Source: Promethearchaeota archaeon (GTDB taxonomy: Archaea; Asgardarchaeota; Lokiarchaeia; Helarchaeales; RDOG01). From it: 64,000 nt of DNA. Under the pieces are notes generated by a model. That model saw nothing but the letters and a program-made list of their open reading frames with translations, did not search any database and was not told where the DNA came from. The stretch lies in assembly GCA_011365055.1 (NCBI GenBank), contig RDOG01000005.1, forward strand, positions 1 to 64,000. The letters run 5' to 3'. A program made the translations under genes and the position numbers. This document shows positions 19,101-28,554 of the stretch, piece after piece. The first letter of the stretch is position 1, and each line of letters starts with the position of its first letter.

Positions 19101-19240
19101 AAAAGGAAAATTTCGGTTATGCTGGTGAACTTTATCAGCGAGCAGCTAAAATTGCTTCAAAATTAGGAGATATTCCAAAATCTACACGATTTTCAGAACA
19201 AGCAGAAAGCTATTTCAGAAAAAGTAAAACTAGAAAATAA
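13130..19240 (+). CDS. Giant membrane-anchored surface protein (2036 aa) with cytoplasmic helical tail
   Basis: A likely cell-surface protein. An N-terminal signal or anchor helix lies at about 9-31. A very large Asn/Ser/Thr-rich ectodomain follows, then one membrane helix 'VILGLVITAILASLLVYRF' near 1882-1902 and a charged cytoplasmic tail of about 135 residues. Within the ectodomain I see a PPC-like beta domain near 345-430 ('SWSNPTDDLDLWVLNPRG' type), two related beta-sandwich repeats near 673-842 and 1433-1577, and Ig-like segments near 1650-1860. N-x-S/T sites are very dense: ten in roughly 90 residues of the second repeat. The tail ends in a TPR/MIT-like hairpin (AGELYQRAAKIA). Adhesin or S-layer-associated receptor are both possible. 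Confidence 0.8.
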   Translation: MAKSKKKIISFFLLSMIILNLFVFTIYNSFLFTSDLEENPYTKEILDTNYVEDPSKYNDYSKFYYFFDKNLTPLQILTVIHDDPYSFFDEFAMLASIPYTIYIEDDLHKVSPIIYDNINNNTRQFLSEWDTYNNYFEGVKRIIYVGDVQSQDRAEIEYLTHYDSADKANCPPLNFTETNIFDLAASFASSFWGTTDTIIIALAPESQFSNSITNLPVIDGVIGSNNISFITGVLDSSNKFEYYINSTNVTMQGGAFLVTSNTTDNLNLEFIGNSSGSNPWIFDTTNYTNNGMVFIPNLTYPANSSDWAVHVVNASELVSNVPFNLTFYNLTANYHDIKINSSNANLSISLTWSNPTDDLDLWVLNPRGQLISYSDRNGFLYNESNISETNEQVSISFPEAGDWRVIITNNKNTSSTDYALQFSITNFSIYKENVTLSAANAAVLASVLHAPLLYTNGTHFSDATKNFINTRNVSNKMDAILVDLDGSININSLNQSLNVHFGNINYLDNYSLIAEFLYNNTGLKNSTLCSINEDQYSAAAVYSAFKGNYILPTLVETSDFFFDARSNYKIMENGYYQSPLNQFPSFENMSSCSDDFYAWLDSIQTSSDTRSITIFSSLTDLYPTFDRAILGKSRVGRFEFSNPADNLISAQRNVFYPLFSYINKSDAIDIIYSNTTIIDASFQDDDTIVNGMRTSGWSYLTGLQEDLEQENDGLYIYAINDTNDLFPCIGINFSDFDLNPENITSIDIIIRGRITLDPTNSSINQAGWALWNWTENNYTIINNTIFNSSSYQTDIWYYSGNISHIINMTESGRLEVHFVANYTGLSSLQARIDYLKVNVTFDGLFAKQFALFSNISSISNFTFNQTETHNYSTEIPAMFLNQGYNTTNASSYSNIIGNLSNKMALWYYSGIAQIQELNFNDIGNISFDDGNVWKTGTDLLNDFDNFNSCISILNDDYLGSTKIPEYFQILGSTSIISNLGKNILGYSEQIFYEMFQNFNSGKRITDSLIEGLNKTSHLYSLNDAGNVIEDSSDPSNSEDYHQFIIFGDPDLRLVENNSFLIKPGNYKPIVKAQTSYVIRKTYTSIDINEYDWSWVYFDFIDIDSKISITPQGNFIFIIQTISPVTTSAFGEGSTLIDGILYNLRAQMHIDANNHPMGKHNTEFIIRDGAETTVIYSTITIISDAPIFWQYYDAAHIHYDIENSFIPRAADYNTEVISKFYVENASGKYLLSYNTLPEMGRINETFYANIAVGDLDWQDIDLGGLSTGNIMAVNICLKHVETGMWINLSTTLNKSIADFTADGDTTNKHGRATWNTSYVFTETDNFGIYEIYVHSFDIWTSSDSHLLPNGTYPNRFQKVWFFNLTAINWPVELNFSTEFPEGFKNNSAIIWRLNQTLQVNASFFDRDDYNPYGQIASEIGAEGTGTITNVISKFNNSYGSYNDTLFDDSSYQIISNNSEGLIIVPYYVNLSSQGMNFNNITSLNISSIASISFSNYNISYAGWRIWNWTSNDYYEISNNSFNSTSMSMDFFYYNGNLSHFINSSENNRIEIFFIVNMTQKATLNLSIDFIKFEIINNRTGIQASLCLKHNASGTTFWKNTTMIYYQLNKVWNTTCYFSNKNIAGTWYIYFKCTDKDDKTVLINTKRNITVLNHVPNFVNLTLLNESEVYRTNSITFRSNATDYDVYNKSANLTHVLIFHSFLTNTTFNFTMNYNENISLWNFTWNTQINTALGNYSINLTVFDEADGINSTLLSFNITVLNNLPNITLIDLIPTDYQFLENEIIIIKVNFTDKELLLNYSIKIRDDQGNWKNETFGPLIGLNNFSEITIDSDFYEGLIFQNNWTIYITLMDADFASVNLTISLRVFPQYQPPGPTRFPWELIVILGLVITAILASLLVYRFRQKEEEEVPVSRVKAIIKKISDERRIEEEKEQALLAEHEKKELIKKHVKGEKVQKEKRKPISEDKELDKLERKNLEVRLSETLANARTAVKKENFGYAGELYQRAAKIASKLGDIPKSTRFSEQAESYFRKSKTRK

Positions 19241-19261
19241 TTTTTTTTTAATAAAAAAAAA
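19241..19261. terminator. Bidirectional terminator between convergent giant genes
   Basis: T9 directly after the stop of the plus-strand gene is followed by A9 that reads as T9 on the minus strand. The two giant genes converge here with 44 bases between them, so this short element can end both transcripts. Confidence 0.5.
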
Positions 19262-19284
19262 GGGGAAATTTGGTATATTAGAAT

Positions 19285-22200
19285 TTAATGTGTTATATAT
19301 ATTCGTCTAGTTGATGGTCCTTCGCTAATACCGAAGAGATATGTATTTTGTTCCACTTGATATGAACCTATTGGTTTAGACCAAACTGCACTCGCTTCAA
19401 ATGTAATATAGACCGAATTATCGCGACCTGCTGCATCCCATGCTTTAATCATTTCTGTTGATATTCGAAGTGTTAAATAATAAATGATTTCATATTCCGC
19501 TACAATTCCTGTCCAAGGATCCAAGTCTATCTCTCTTCCTAATTGGAATGTTTCTGGATGCGTTTCATTTCCAACTCTTATCGGATGCTTCGGAAATGCT
19601 GTTAGTTGCCGTGTGACCTCTGGATTTTGAAGACAATTTACTGTTAATCTTTCTATTTTCTTTAAGTAATCTAGATTGTCTGTGTCGATATTTGTTAAAT
19701 TAAGCCAGTAATCCCTTAGAGCTTGATCTTGAGAAATATTGACTGATATTGTATACTGCGTTTCAATATCTAATATGCTGATATTTGCAGTAACATATGG
19801 TCGATATTGCGCATCTAATGGGATTGGTAAATAACCATTTGATGTATTTCTATCTTCAAATAGAAAATCTCCTGAACATGTTGAAGCTAAAACAACTGAA
19901 TCTTCTGCTTGCAAAAGAATATATGCCTTGGATGCCAAAATTTCAACATCTGTGGGCCAACTTAAACCATCTCCTTCCTCAATATCCGAAACACTGTAAT
20001 TGATGATTACCCAGCTAAAATCATTATTTATTGAACCAGGGTTCGTCTGATTTGTTGCTAGAGGATCATACATGATCATTTCAACGTCGAAACCAGAAAT
20101 TAATCCTTCTGGCAATTCTACTTTTGATAAACCCCATTGATTAAAGTCATAAGTAGTAAAATTAACACGTAAATCTATGTATACATCTACTGCATTTCTT
20201 TCACCACTTGTACCTAGCGTATCATTGTAGCCAATATTACCTCCTGTAGCATAATCACCATCACGAACAATCAAGCAAATCATGATATAATCCCAATATT
20301 CTTCGATTGTGGATTGTCTATTACTTAGATACAATGAATGGTTGCCATATGGACGCGTATCATTATGGAATCCAACAGGTTGTGAAGTACATTCATAAAC
20401 ATGTTGTCCTGAATCAGTTGTGTCTGGATTTGTTAGTAAACTCGGATCAATTGCTATCCAATAATATTGTTCATCTGTGATATTATAGAATCTTGCTTTA
20501 AATGTATCTATATATATGCCGTAAGAGCTTGTGTTGTTTCCATTTCCACCAGAACCGCCGTCAAAATTCGTGATATTCCACCAAACTCCGCTAATATATC
20601 TATTTTGAGGTATTGGATAGGTGAAATTAAGCATTGCATAATGAGCACCATAGTCAGTTTTATCGGCTTGGGCACCTGATTGAATTGGACATCTTTGATC
20701 GTTGTCAGGATCTGGAGGATCGTTTGGATTACTTTGATTATAACCATATATATATGGATTTCCTGATCTGTCTTGCATGATGCGATAATTATTTGAGGGT
20801 ATAGTCGTATAACCTTTTTCATCAAAAATAGTATATGTTGTCGTTCCAGTACCTGGTTTATCATTTACGTCAAATGTTACTTTAACTTGTTCAATAGTTA
20901 ATGAATTGAAGTTTTGAATACCTATGTCTAATGAATGTATTCGTTCATCAGCAGCCACGCTACGAGAATATGTGAATTTTAATTTGTCATATCTTTCTGT
21001 TATTGGAGAACTCTGACTTAGGTATTCCCATAATGTTGTTCCATTATCTGCAATTTCGTCGATACTCAAATTGAAATAATTACCATCTGTTCTCTTTGAA
21101 CCACCATCCCATGATCCAATGTTCCTGATATCCCAATCTAATAGATATATCGGATTTGCGAATGATGTATCATTAATATCGTAATAATATATGATTGCTT
21201 TTGTTAATGAATCATCGACCCAATTGTCTGAATCACACGTTATTTTTGTAATAATTTTAGAATTTATTGGATAAACAACATTTGAACCGTCTGGACTGAC
21301 TAGTTGAACAAATTCATAGGTAGTGCTTTTTACTGATGGTTGTTTTACTTCATATGAAAAATTCTGAATTATTGAACTATCTTCTAAGTATACGTCATAA
21401 CTATTTCCATGGCTCACGTTCAAGTTAGCAATCGAACCATTTTGCATGTAATGAATCTGGTGAACAAAATCCATCTTATTGTCATCAATTTCTACTCTTG
21501 CAAAAATTTCAGTATTTGAATCAGCATCAATATTTGCGACTAGAGCTGGTAATGGCGGATAATCTTGAATGGTCATGTCTCGAAGATACATTCCAGTTAA
21601 ACCAATTTCTGCTTTTGGAACCACCCATTTTGCTGCATATAATGGTTGATTTCCTCTCAAAGTTTTTTGATCTGGTTTGCCCGTCACGTTCCACCAATAA
21701 TATTTCGGTTGCAGTGGATCAGGTTCTACTGGTTCAGCATGAATGTAGATGTAAGGATCTACCCAGCCAAATCCATCTTGAGCAATCGTACCATTAATAG
21801 TAATGTAACCCGTGCTGTTTGTATGAGTTTCTTCATAAGATCCGTTAACAACGTATCTTATTGGTAAGTTATTTGAGTCATAAGTATACCCGATGATACT
21901 TTGAGGTGCATTATAGACTGTTATGTTCAAGTAATAGGAATTATTTGCTGGATTTTCAGGATCTTCCCAATAATTAATAGTTCCATAACTTAATTCCGCA
22001 TCTGGAATGCTTGATACCGTGCTGCCCGTCGTATTTATTGCTTGAAATATTATTTCAAATGGTCCATTAAACGTAGATATCTCGATATAAGGAATTTCTT
22101 CTAACTCAATACTCGGCATTGTTAGGGGAAGTCCTGCAATTCCACCTTCTTCCGACCCGGATTCTCCTAAAAATCCACCAATGACACTTGATAAGTCTAG

Positions 22201-25200
22201 ATCTAGCGACAATGATAAATCTATGTTCAAGAATTTCATTCCAAATAACGTCAAGTTAAATTTAGTATTAGCAAGCGTAATGTTCATGGCAAAATTCTTT
22301 AATTTATCTGTATCAGAGAAAATGATGTCAACGAAACCTGAATCTTTTAACATAGTAATGAGAGTACTCATCATTTCAGTAAGTCCTTCTCCTGAAACTC
22401 CTCCTGAACTACCTAATATTGAATCAAGATCAATTAGTGATTTTAATCTGGGCATTAAATAAGATAATGCACCAGCAAGCGCTTTGTTAGGATTGATGTC
22501 CAAGACATCTGGAATCTGGGAGATCATTTGAAGCATAATTTCGTATCCACGTGTCTTGTTGAAAGTTCCTGTTTCCGCATTACCTCCTACAACAAGGCTA
22601 AAGTATCGTTCAAGTGCATTAAAAATATTAGGAATGGAATTAAGATCTATAATAGAAGTTAAATCAGAAATTCCGGTACTTCCGCTTGATCCTTCAGCCA
22701 TGAATGAACTAAGTATTGATGGTAGGCTGTCTAAAATGAAATCGATAGATAAACCCTGATCATACAACCAATTTAATGCACCCGTCAGATTGGGTGTAGA
22801 ATATGGCATTAAATACTTTCCATCTACTGCATTCCAATAAGTAGTATTATACTCCATGTTAAATACATCTGAAGCTCCGTCCCAAATCCATTGTAATAAC
22901 CCTAAAGGATTAAGATCTGTTTGATAGGAGTTGCCAAAGTAAGAAGAATTATCCCAAATGAAAAATGAACCATTAGGATATGTTGTCCATACAGGTAGGT
23001 TCTGTTCATTTATTGCTGTTAATGCACCATTGATGATTGAAATTCCTTTAAAACCATAAATGTCTGTATTATTTGATTCTCCTCCTGTTACATTAGAAAT
23101 ATATTCGAAACCTCTATTTTCTAAATATTTCCAACCTGGTTCGAAGTATCTATAGGATTCATTGTATCTTATTTGATGCCAATAATCAACTCCCAAACTG
23201 GAACTTCCAACACCAAGACCACTAGTTAATGAACCAACTAAATCACCTATTGATGATGATAGATCCAAGAAATCTAATAATCCGGGTAAGTGAGGTGTAA
23301 CACTGTATGATAACCATTTCCAAAATTGATCCGTATTTAGAACGTTATGGGATTCTCCGGTAATAGGATCTATTACAGATTCCCAATAGCCCATTCTATA
23401 ATCTTCTTTATGACATGCGTATGTAAAACCATCCCAAATGTCTGGATACTCATAATTAATATCAGAAATTGAAGAATGGACAGGTGCTGTTCCTGTATTC
23501 GGTTGACCCGAGTATGAATCATAACTTAAGTATAGATCAGGATAAGAAATTCCGTCACCTATGTTTGAATTATCCCAATAAGTATCCGGCAAGTCTATTA
23601 AAGGAAATTGTTGAACTGGGAACATGGCTCGATATTCATAATATTCGCTGGGTGTATTTTCACCCCAATAATGGTAGGATTCTCCGTTATTCAATGTCCA
23701 TCGATAATAAAGTCCAACTCCTGGATTTAACATGATATCCCATTCCCAGGCACCGTTATCAGCACCGGCTGTATTTTCATTATTCCAATAGTCTGGAGGA
23801 ATATTAGACCACGGTAAATCTGCACCCGGCGTCGTATTTACATATGCAAAAGGTGTATCATACCAATAATGTTGTATTCCGTCAGGTATGCCATCAGGTT
23901 CTAGAATCCAGCGTCCTTGACCGGGGAAACCGTTAGGTGTCAAATAATCAATTATTGGAGGATTTCTAACAGTTTCTGGAGCATCATATAAACCTGGACC
24001 TTGATGAGGATCAATTTGATTAGCGCTAGGTAGTACAAATCTATACCACGGATATTCATCAGGAATTCCATCACCGTCACCAAAACAAAAATGAACTTGG
24101 TCGGGGTGTCCTGGTGGTTGGTTGATGTCTTGTGCAGCATCAGGATAAGGCGTAGACGCCCATACTGCGTCATCAGTATAATCCGTTTCCCAGAAAAGGT
24201 TATATGGTGTAGGATTGTCAACTTCAATATAATTACCCGATCCGACAGGGTATTCAATCCAAAAGTCCCAAGTAACATGGCTTCCGTCAAGGAAAAATCT
24301 ATGTCCTGGCATAAATTCAGGATCTAGCATGTATTGTAAGATATGTTGGATTTGAACTCCTGTATCTAAGGCAGCTTCAAGTATATTGCCGATATCGATA
24401 TCTTCAAATGGTATCATATCCAACCAAGTCCCTTCTCCTGCTGGAGTAGGTGTAGTTGGATTTAACATTTCCAAAAGTTCAATATCAAGATTACCATCAT
24501 ACATGTGGTCTCCGAATCCAATTAAAGGTATCCCATAGTCTTCAAAGACTTCAACAAAATTTTGAAGATTACCTTCTAATCTAAGTCTAATTTGTAAGTC
24601 TAATGGAATCGTTGTATCTGCTAATGAGACTGCAATGATGCCAAGATCAATCAATTCCATTTCTGGTATAGTCATCGAGGCGATATCTACATCCACAGCT
24701 AATGGGACGTTGGCAATCATATTTTGCATAAAGCCTCTAGGATAATCCTTGCCTGTGAGTGATGACCAATTTCGATTTGGATTACCATATATGAGACCAC
24801 CTGGATCCCATCCCGCTGGTACCCATCCCCAGTTATCATTAGAACTTGATTCACCGGTTGCTGGATCAGCATACCAAATATCCTGACTTTCGTGATATGG
24901 ACCCGTGTTATAACTCGAGTCATATCCTGCTTCATACATGAAGGGATTTCCATATCCCCAGATTTCTTGTGTGGATAATGGCACCTCAAAAATTAAAGGA
25001 TCCATTCCTATTAAACCTAATAATTCAGGTAATAATTCGAGTTGACCTGTCGCCAGTAATTTCTCTAGATTTACTAATGGTCCCAGTAAATCTCCAAGGG
25101 ATAGAGGTATATCAATCATTCCTAAAACTGTAATTATCAATTCTAATGGCATCTCACCTTCCCAATTGCTCCAGATACCTAATTCCCTGAGGAATGAAAT

Positions 25201-28200
25201 CCATTCTCCTGGAGGTGACATTGCACCTGCTATTGTAAGAATATCTCCAAGATCTCCTAAAAGGGCAGTAGCATCACCGCTTTCAGTCCAACCTTTTGTT
25301 AATTCAAAACCTAGGACATCCATTAATATTGCCCAAACAATTTCTGCATCAATTCCAGATTGTTGTAAAGCAAAAGAGAGATCCGACATCAATCTTAAAT
25401 TATCATATGTTGGAGTATCTGCTATCCAATAATTTCCTCCCGATTGATATACTTCAATTCCATTTGCATAATTATAATAGCTTTCCATTGTTTCTTTTGC
25501 ATATTCCTCGAAAAGATCCACTCCTTGATAATCAACTGATTGAATCATTTCTCCTGCTGAGAGCATTGCGAATAAGTTGATACCATGATTTTCCCATGAA
25601 TAATCATATAATGGTATATCAAAACCATACACTAGACCTGAGTATAAATCATTAATATTCCGCAGCACTTTATTAATGTCTAAATCTGCTACATCTAAAG
25701 GTAGACCTGAAACTAAAGGTCCTAGCACACTTTCAGTGAAAAGTTGACTTCTATTCATATAATCAATATAGGGTATCAAGTCACCTGAAACAACGTTCAT
25801 TAAATCCATCATATCAATTGTTTGGAGTAAGGATTTGACTTGTTCAAATAATAAATACCATTGATCTTCTGTAATACCACCTAGTAAACCTCCAACCAAA
25901 CCCATAGTTCCACCGCTAGCACTACCGCCATCTCCAGTACCCATTGCACTCATTAACACATCAAGCATTTCAAAAAGCTCCAATCCTTGCTGATAAGAAA
26001 GATTGTTTTGTAACCACCAAATTAATTCTGGAAGCATTTCTTGGAAATTAATACCTGTTGCTTGAAGTAACTCTGGTAGCATCGAGATAATGTCTAAACC
26101 GCCTTCTTCACCACCGATAGAACCTCCAATATTTGATAATGCATCTTCACCGAGTAGTCCTAAAATTCCTGTGATCAATGCAGTCATGTTTAAAGCACTA
26201 TATGATTCATTTAATAAATTATAATCATTGATATAATCAAAAATATCGTTCTGAGGTCCGTCTTGGTAAAGCAAGGATAGAAACATGGGTAGATTAAACG
26301 ATAATATATCTGCTAAGGTGCCTGTATTGTTTACACCACTTCCTAGACCTGTCCTATTTCCCCAATCATCAAGACCTTTTTCTAAATAATCAATCAAATT
26401 TGTATTAATACCTAAGTTCGAGATCATGCTATCTAATGCGGGTCCAAATTCTGGGAGTAAATCCTTTAAATCCAATCTTAGTTGATCTATTGTTAATTCG
26501 AGTGTGTATTGTTCTTCTTTCATCTCCTCTCCAACTGGGAATGTTCCTTCTCGTAATGCAGGAAGAGATGTTCCTCTATTGGATTCATTTAATATTTTTG
26601 CATTTCTATCAGGCGTATTCCACAAATAAGCAATACCCCAACCATTTTGGTATGTACCAATTTGTGTTAGTACTTTTATCAAAGAATCTTGGATTGTTTG
26701 ACTTTCAATAGACATATTAATTAACAAATGGTCTTCATACCATTGATTTTTTTGAGTATTTGTCCAATTATCGAAACCTGTTGGAATGCTATCGTTGAAT
26801 ATCTGAATGGGTCCTCCAGTAAGCTGTATGAAATTAGTTGCTTCTTCTTCAGTTTCTGGTAAATATAATCCATATGGGAAGAATAGATCGAGATTAAGCG
26901 TTTCATTAGTTTGTAAGACTTTACTAAAAACATCCATTGCGAGACCATTAAATGCAAAACTCGTTATATTTATCATATTTCCAATCATGCCCATTATATC
27001 TGGGATTATTGAAAGCGCTCCTTCATCTTGTCCTGTTGCTCCTTCTTCTGGCATATCAATTGTTTCATTCAATTGGATGTCTAAGGTAAGACTTAATGGC
27101 ATTTTTCCTAATATTACTTCCATATTACCGCAGATACCAAGAATGATCGTATTATTTGCTCCACTTAATAATGATGGTACAAGTGGAGTAAAAACATTGA
27201 TGGCATCACCTGGACCAAAATTTGCATTTGGTCTAGCATCACCACACAGTTTAATGGATGCACCGAGATCAAGTGGTAAGAAATCATCCCTTCCACCACC
27301 TGGCTGGGTTAAATAGGTACGATCAAAATTCATTGTTTGATTATACAAAAATCCTATTGATCCAATTATCCTATTCGACCAGTTTGATTGTTTATAATAT
27401 TCTGCACCACTAGATGGCATGTATAACAAAAGCTGTTGTTTATATGTTCCCCATAATGTATCAAGATCTCGATTTCTAGTTGCTGGAATTTGATAGTGCG
27501 GATCTGAGAAGTTTTGTGCAACTTCAATATCCCATTCGCTTGCGGGAATCGTGACTTGGAAATTATCGATTTGTAGATATTCTTGTAGTTGCAAAAATAA
27601 ATCCACTGTAAAAACTCCATTTTGTAAAAGTGGTTCAATCCAAGGTTCTCCTTTATCTTTCTTTCCATTTCCAGAATAAGATGCAAATTCGGGAATTCCC
27701 GCAAAATATGTATCATTCCAATCTCTATAATGATTTCCATTTAAATCCTTATAGTTTTGAATGTCAGCGAGATGAAAGAATGAACCTGTTGGACCTGTAA
27801 CGAATAATGCATTCACAACATCCAATAACATGGCTGTTAATTCACTTAATCCACCACCTACACCGCTAAGCGATGGAACTGCCAAATCAATAGGGATGGG
27901 AATGCCTAACATGTAAATGTTCCCTTTTACATGCATGGAGCCATCTGGCATATCTGATCTGATGAATGATCCGAGGAATTGAGATAATGCATTTTTTGCT
28001 TCACCGTTACTTAAAAGTGTTATTTTGACGGTTACGTCAGCAGTTTCTCCTGGTTGAATTCTATATTCTTGAGGAATTTCGATTGTTAAAACTTTCACCC
28101 ATGCATAAAAATCATAACTTGGGGATGGAAAATCCTCAAAAGTACTACTATTTTTAAAATCAGAAAGAATAAAATATTCGTTTTCGTAAGGTCGACCTGC

Positions 28201-28554
28201 TTTATAATATATACTAAAATCCAATTGTGGAATCAACATGTCGTAATATGCTAATTGTTGACCATTAGCAGAAAGTGTATTTTCAAAAGTCAAAGATAAT
28301 GTTAGGACTGTTTGGCTCTCAGAGCTAGCAGCTTCATCATACGCTAAATTTTTAATATTTGGTAAAAATTTTGAAATGTTTAATTCTGATCTTCCTTCGT
28401 CATTGATATCATAAAATTGAGTTAAAACGGAAGTAAGTTGTGCTATTGGCATTAATTCGGCTTCTATTAATGTTGGAACCATTCCTGCTCCAACAAACAT
28501 GCCTACAATTATAAATGTTCTTAACCAATGTTTTTTTAATGAATCTATTACCAT
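19285..28554 (-). CDS. Giant secreted/surface protein (3089 aa), with LEA2/WHy-like and Ca-binding-like segments
   Basis: The largest gene in the window. An N-terminal hydrophobic helix (about 10-30) serves as signal or anchor; no C-terminal membrane helix is visible. Amphipathic beta segments resembling LEA2/WHy domains occur near 85-220, 480-520, 1285-1331 and 2088-2125. Long Leu/Gly/Ile-rich helical stretches lie between them, and a Tyr/Trp/Pro-rich section around 1450-1800. Asp-rich loops resemble calcium sites: 'DLNGNHYRDWND' near 270 and 'DGDGIPDE' near 1495. N-x-S/T sites are frequent. The ATG follows a GGAAGG ribosome site by 9 bases. It could be an S-layer or lipid-binding envelope protein; no known family covers it. 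Confidence 0.78.
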   Translation of the reverse strand: MVIDSLKKHWLRTFIIVGMFVGAGMVPTLIEAELMPIAQLTSVLTQFYDINDEGRSELNISKFLPNIKNLAYDEAASSESQTVLTLSLTFENTLSANGQQLAYYDMLIPQLDFSIYYKAGRPYENEYFILSDFKNSSTFEDFPSPSYDFYAWVKVLTIEIPQEYRIQPGETADVTVKITLLSNGEAKNALSQFLGSFIRSDMPDGSMHVKGNIYMLGIPIPIDLAVPSLSGVGGGLSELTAMLLDVVNALFVTGPTGSFFHLADIQNYKDLNGNHYRDWNDTYFAGIPEFASYSGNGKKDKGEPWIEPLLQNGVFTVDLFLQLQEYLQIDNFQVTIPASEWDIEVAQNFSDPHYQIPATRNRDLDTLWGTYKQQLLLYMPSSGAEYYKQSNWSNRIIGSIGFLYNQTMNFDRTYLTQPGGGRDDFLPLDLGASIKLCGDARPNANFGPGDAINVFTPLVPSLLSGANNTIILGICGNMEVILGKMPLSLTLDIQLNETIDMPEEGATGQDEGALSIIPDIMGMIGNMINITSFAFNGLAMDVFSKVLQTNETLNLDLFFPYGLYLPETEEEATNFIQLTGGPIQIFNDSIPTGFDNWTNTQKNQWYEDHLLINMSIESQTIQDSLIKVLTQIGTYQNGWGIAYLWNTPDRNAKILNESNRGTSLPALREGTFPVGEEMKEEQYTLELTIDQLRLDLKDLLPEFGPALDSMISNLGINTNLIDYLEKGLDDWGNRTGLGSGVNNTGTLADILSFNLPMFLSLLYQDGPQNDIFDYINDYNLLNESYSALNMTALITGILGLLGEDALSNIGGSIGGEEGGLDIISMLPELLQATGINFQEMLPELIWWLQNNLSYQQGLELFEMLDVLMSAMGTGDGGSASGGTMGLVGGLLGGITEDQWYLLFEQVKSLLQTIDMMDLMNVVSGDLIPYIDYMNRSQLFTESVLGPLVSGLPLDVADLDINKVLRNINDLYSGLVYGFDIPLYDYSWENHGINLFAMLSAGEMIQSVDYQGVDLFEEYAKETMESYYNYANGIEVYQSGGNYWIADTPTYDNLRLMSDLSFALQQSGIDAEIVWAILMDVLGFELTKGWTESGDATALLGDLGDILTIAGAMSPPGEWISFLRELGIWSNWEGEMPLELIITVLGMIDIPLSLGDLLGPLVNLEKLLATGQLELLPELLGLIGMDPLIFEVPLSTQEIWGYGNPFMYEAGYDSSYNTGPYHESQDIWYADPATGESSSNDNWGWVPAGWDPGGLIYGNPNRNWSSLTGKDYPRGFMQNMIANVPLAVDVDIASMTIPEMELIDLGIIAVSLADTTIPLDLQIRLRLEGNLQNFVEVFEDYGIPLIGFGDHMYDGNLDIELLEMLNPTTPTPAGEGTWLDMIPFEDIDIGNILEAALDTGVQIQHILQYMLDPEFMPGHRFFLDGSHVTWDFWIEYPVGSGNYIEVDNPTPYNLFWETDYTDDAVWASTPYPDAAQDINQPPGHPDQVHFCFGDGDGIPDEYPWYRFVLPSANQIDPHQGPGLYDAPETVRNPPIIDYLTPNGFPGQGRWILEPDGIPDGIQHYWYDTPFAYVNTTPGADLPWSNIPPDYWNNENTAGADNGAWEWDIMLNPGVGLYYRWTLNNGESYHYWGENTPSEYYEYRAMFPVQQFPLIDLPDTYWDNSNIGDGISYPDLYLSYDSYSGQPNTGTAPVHSSISDINYEYPDIWDGFTYACHKEDYRMGYWESVIDPITGESHNVLNTDQFWKWLSYSVTPHLPGLLDFLDLSSSIGDLVGSLTSGLGVGSSSLGVDYWHQIRYNESYRYFEPGWKYLENRGFEYISNVTGGESNNTDIYGFKGISIINGALTAINEQNLPVWTTYPNGSFFIWDNSSYFGNSYQTDLNPLGLLQWIWDGASDVFNMEYNTTYWNAVDGKYLMPYSTPNLTGALNWLYDQGLSIDFILDSLPSILSSFMAEGSSGSTGISDLTSIIDLNSIPNIFNALERYFSLVVGGNAETGTFNKTRGYEIMLQMISQIPDVLDINPNKALAGALSYLMPRLKSLIDLDSILGSSGGVSGEGLTEMMSTLITMLKDSGFVDIIFSDTDKLKNFAMNITLANTKFNLTLFGMKFLNIDLSLSLDLDLSSVIGGFLGESGSEEGGIAGLPLTMPSIELEEIPYIEISTFNGPFEIIFQAINTTGSTVSSIPDAELSYGTINYWEDPENPANNSYYLNITVYNAPQSIIGYTYDSNNLPIRYVVNGSYEETHTNSTGYITINGTIAQDGFGWVDPYIYIHAEPVEPDPLQPKYYWWNVTGKPDQKTLRGNQPLYAAKWVVPKAEIGLTGMYLRDMTIQDYPPLPALVANIDADSNTEIFARVEIDDNKMDFVHQIHYMQNGSIANLNVSHGNSYDVYLEDSSIIQNFSYEVKQPSVKSTTYEFVQLVSPDGSNVVYPINSKIITKITCDSDNWVDDSLTKAIIYYYDINDTSFANPIYLLDWDIRNIGSWDGGSKRTDGNYFNLSIDEIADNGTTLWEYLSQSSPITERYDKLKFTYSRSVAADERIHSLDIGIQNFNSLTIEQVKVTFDVNDKPGTGTTTYTIFDEKGYTTIPSNNYRIMQDRSGNPYIYGYNQSNPNDPPDPDNDQRCPIQSGAQADKTDYGAHYAMLNFTYPIPQNRYISGVWWNITNFDGGSGGNGNNTSSYGIYIDTFKARFYNITDEQYYWIAIDPSLLTNPDTTDSGQHVYECTSQPVGFHNDTRPYGNHSLYLSNRQSTIEEYWDYIMICLIVRDGDYATGGNIGYNDTLGTSGERNAVDVYIDLRVNFTTYDFNQWGLSKVELPEGLISGFDVEMIMYDPLATNQTNPGSINNDFSWVIINYSVSDIEEGDGLSWPTDVEILASKAYILLQAEDSVVLASTCSGDFLFEDRNTSNGYLPIPLDAQYRPYVTANISILDIETQYTISVNISQDQALRDYWLNLTNIDTDNLDYLKKIERLTVNCLQNPEVTRQLTAFPKHPIRVGNETHPETFQLGREIDLDPWTGIVAEYEIIYYLTLRISTEMIKAWDAAGRDNSVYITFEASAVWSKPIGSYQVEQNTYLFGISEGPSTRRIYITH

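Noticed and set aside
26807..27316. 169-codon ORF antisense to the giant surface gene
   Set aside because: Mirrors the coding bias of the real gene on the other strand; no recognisable domain.
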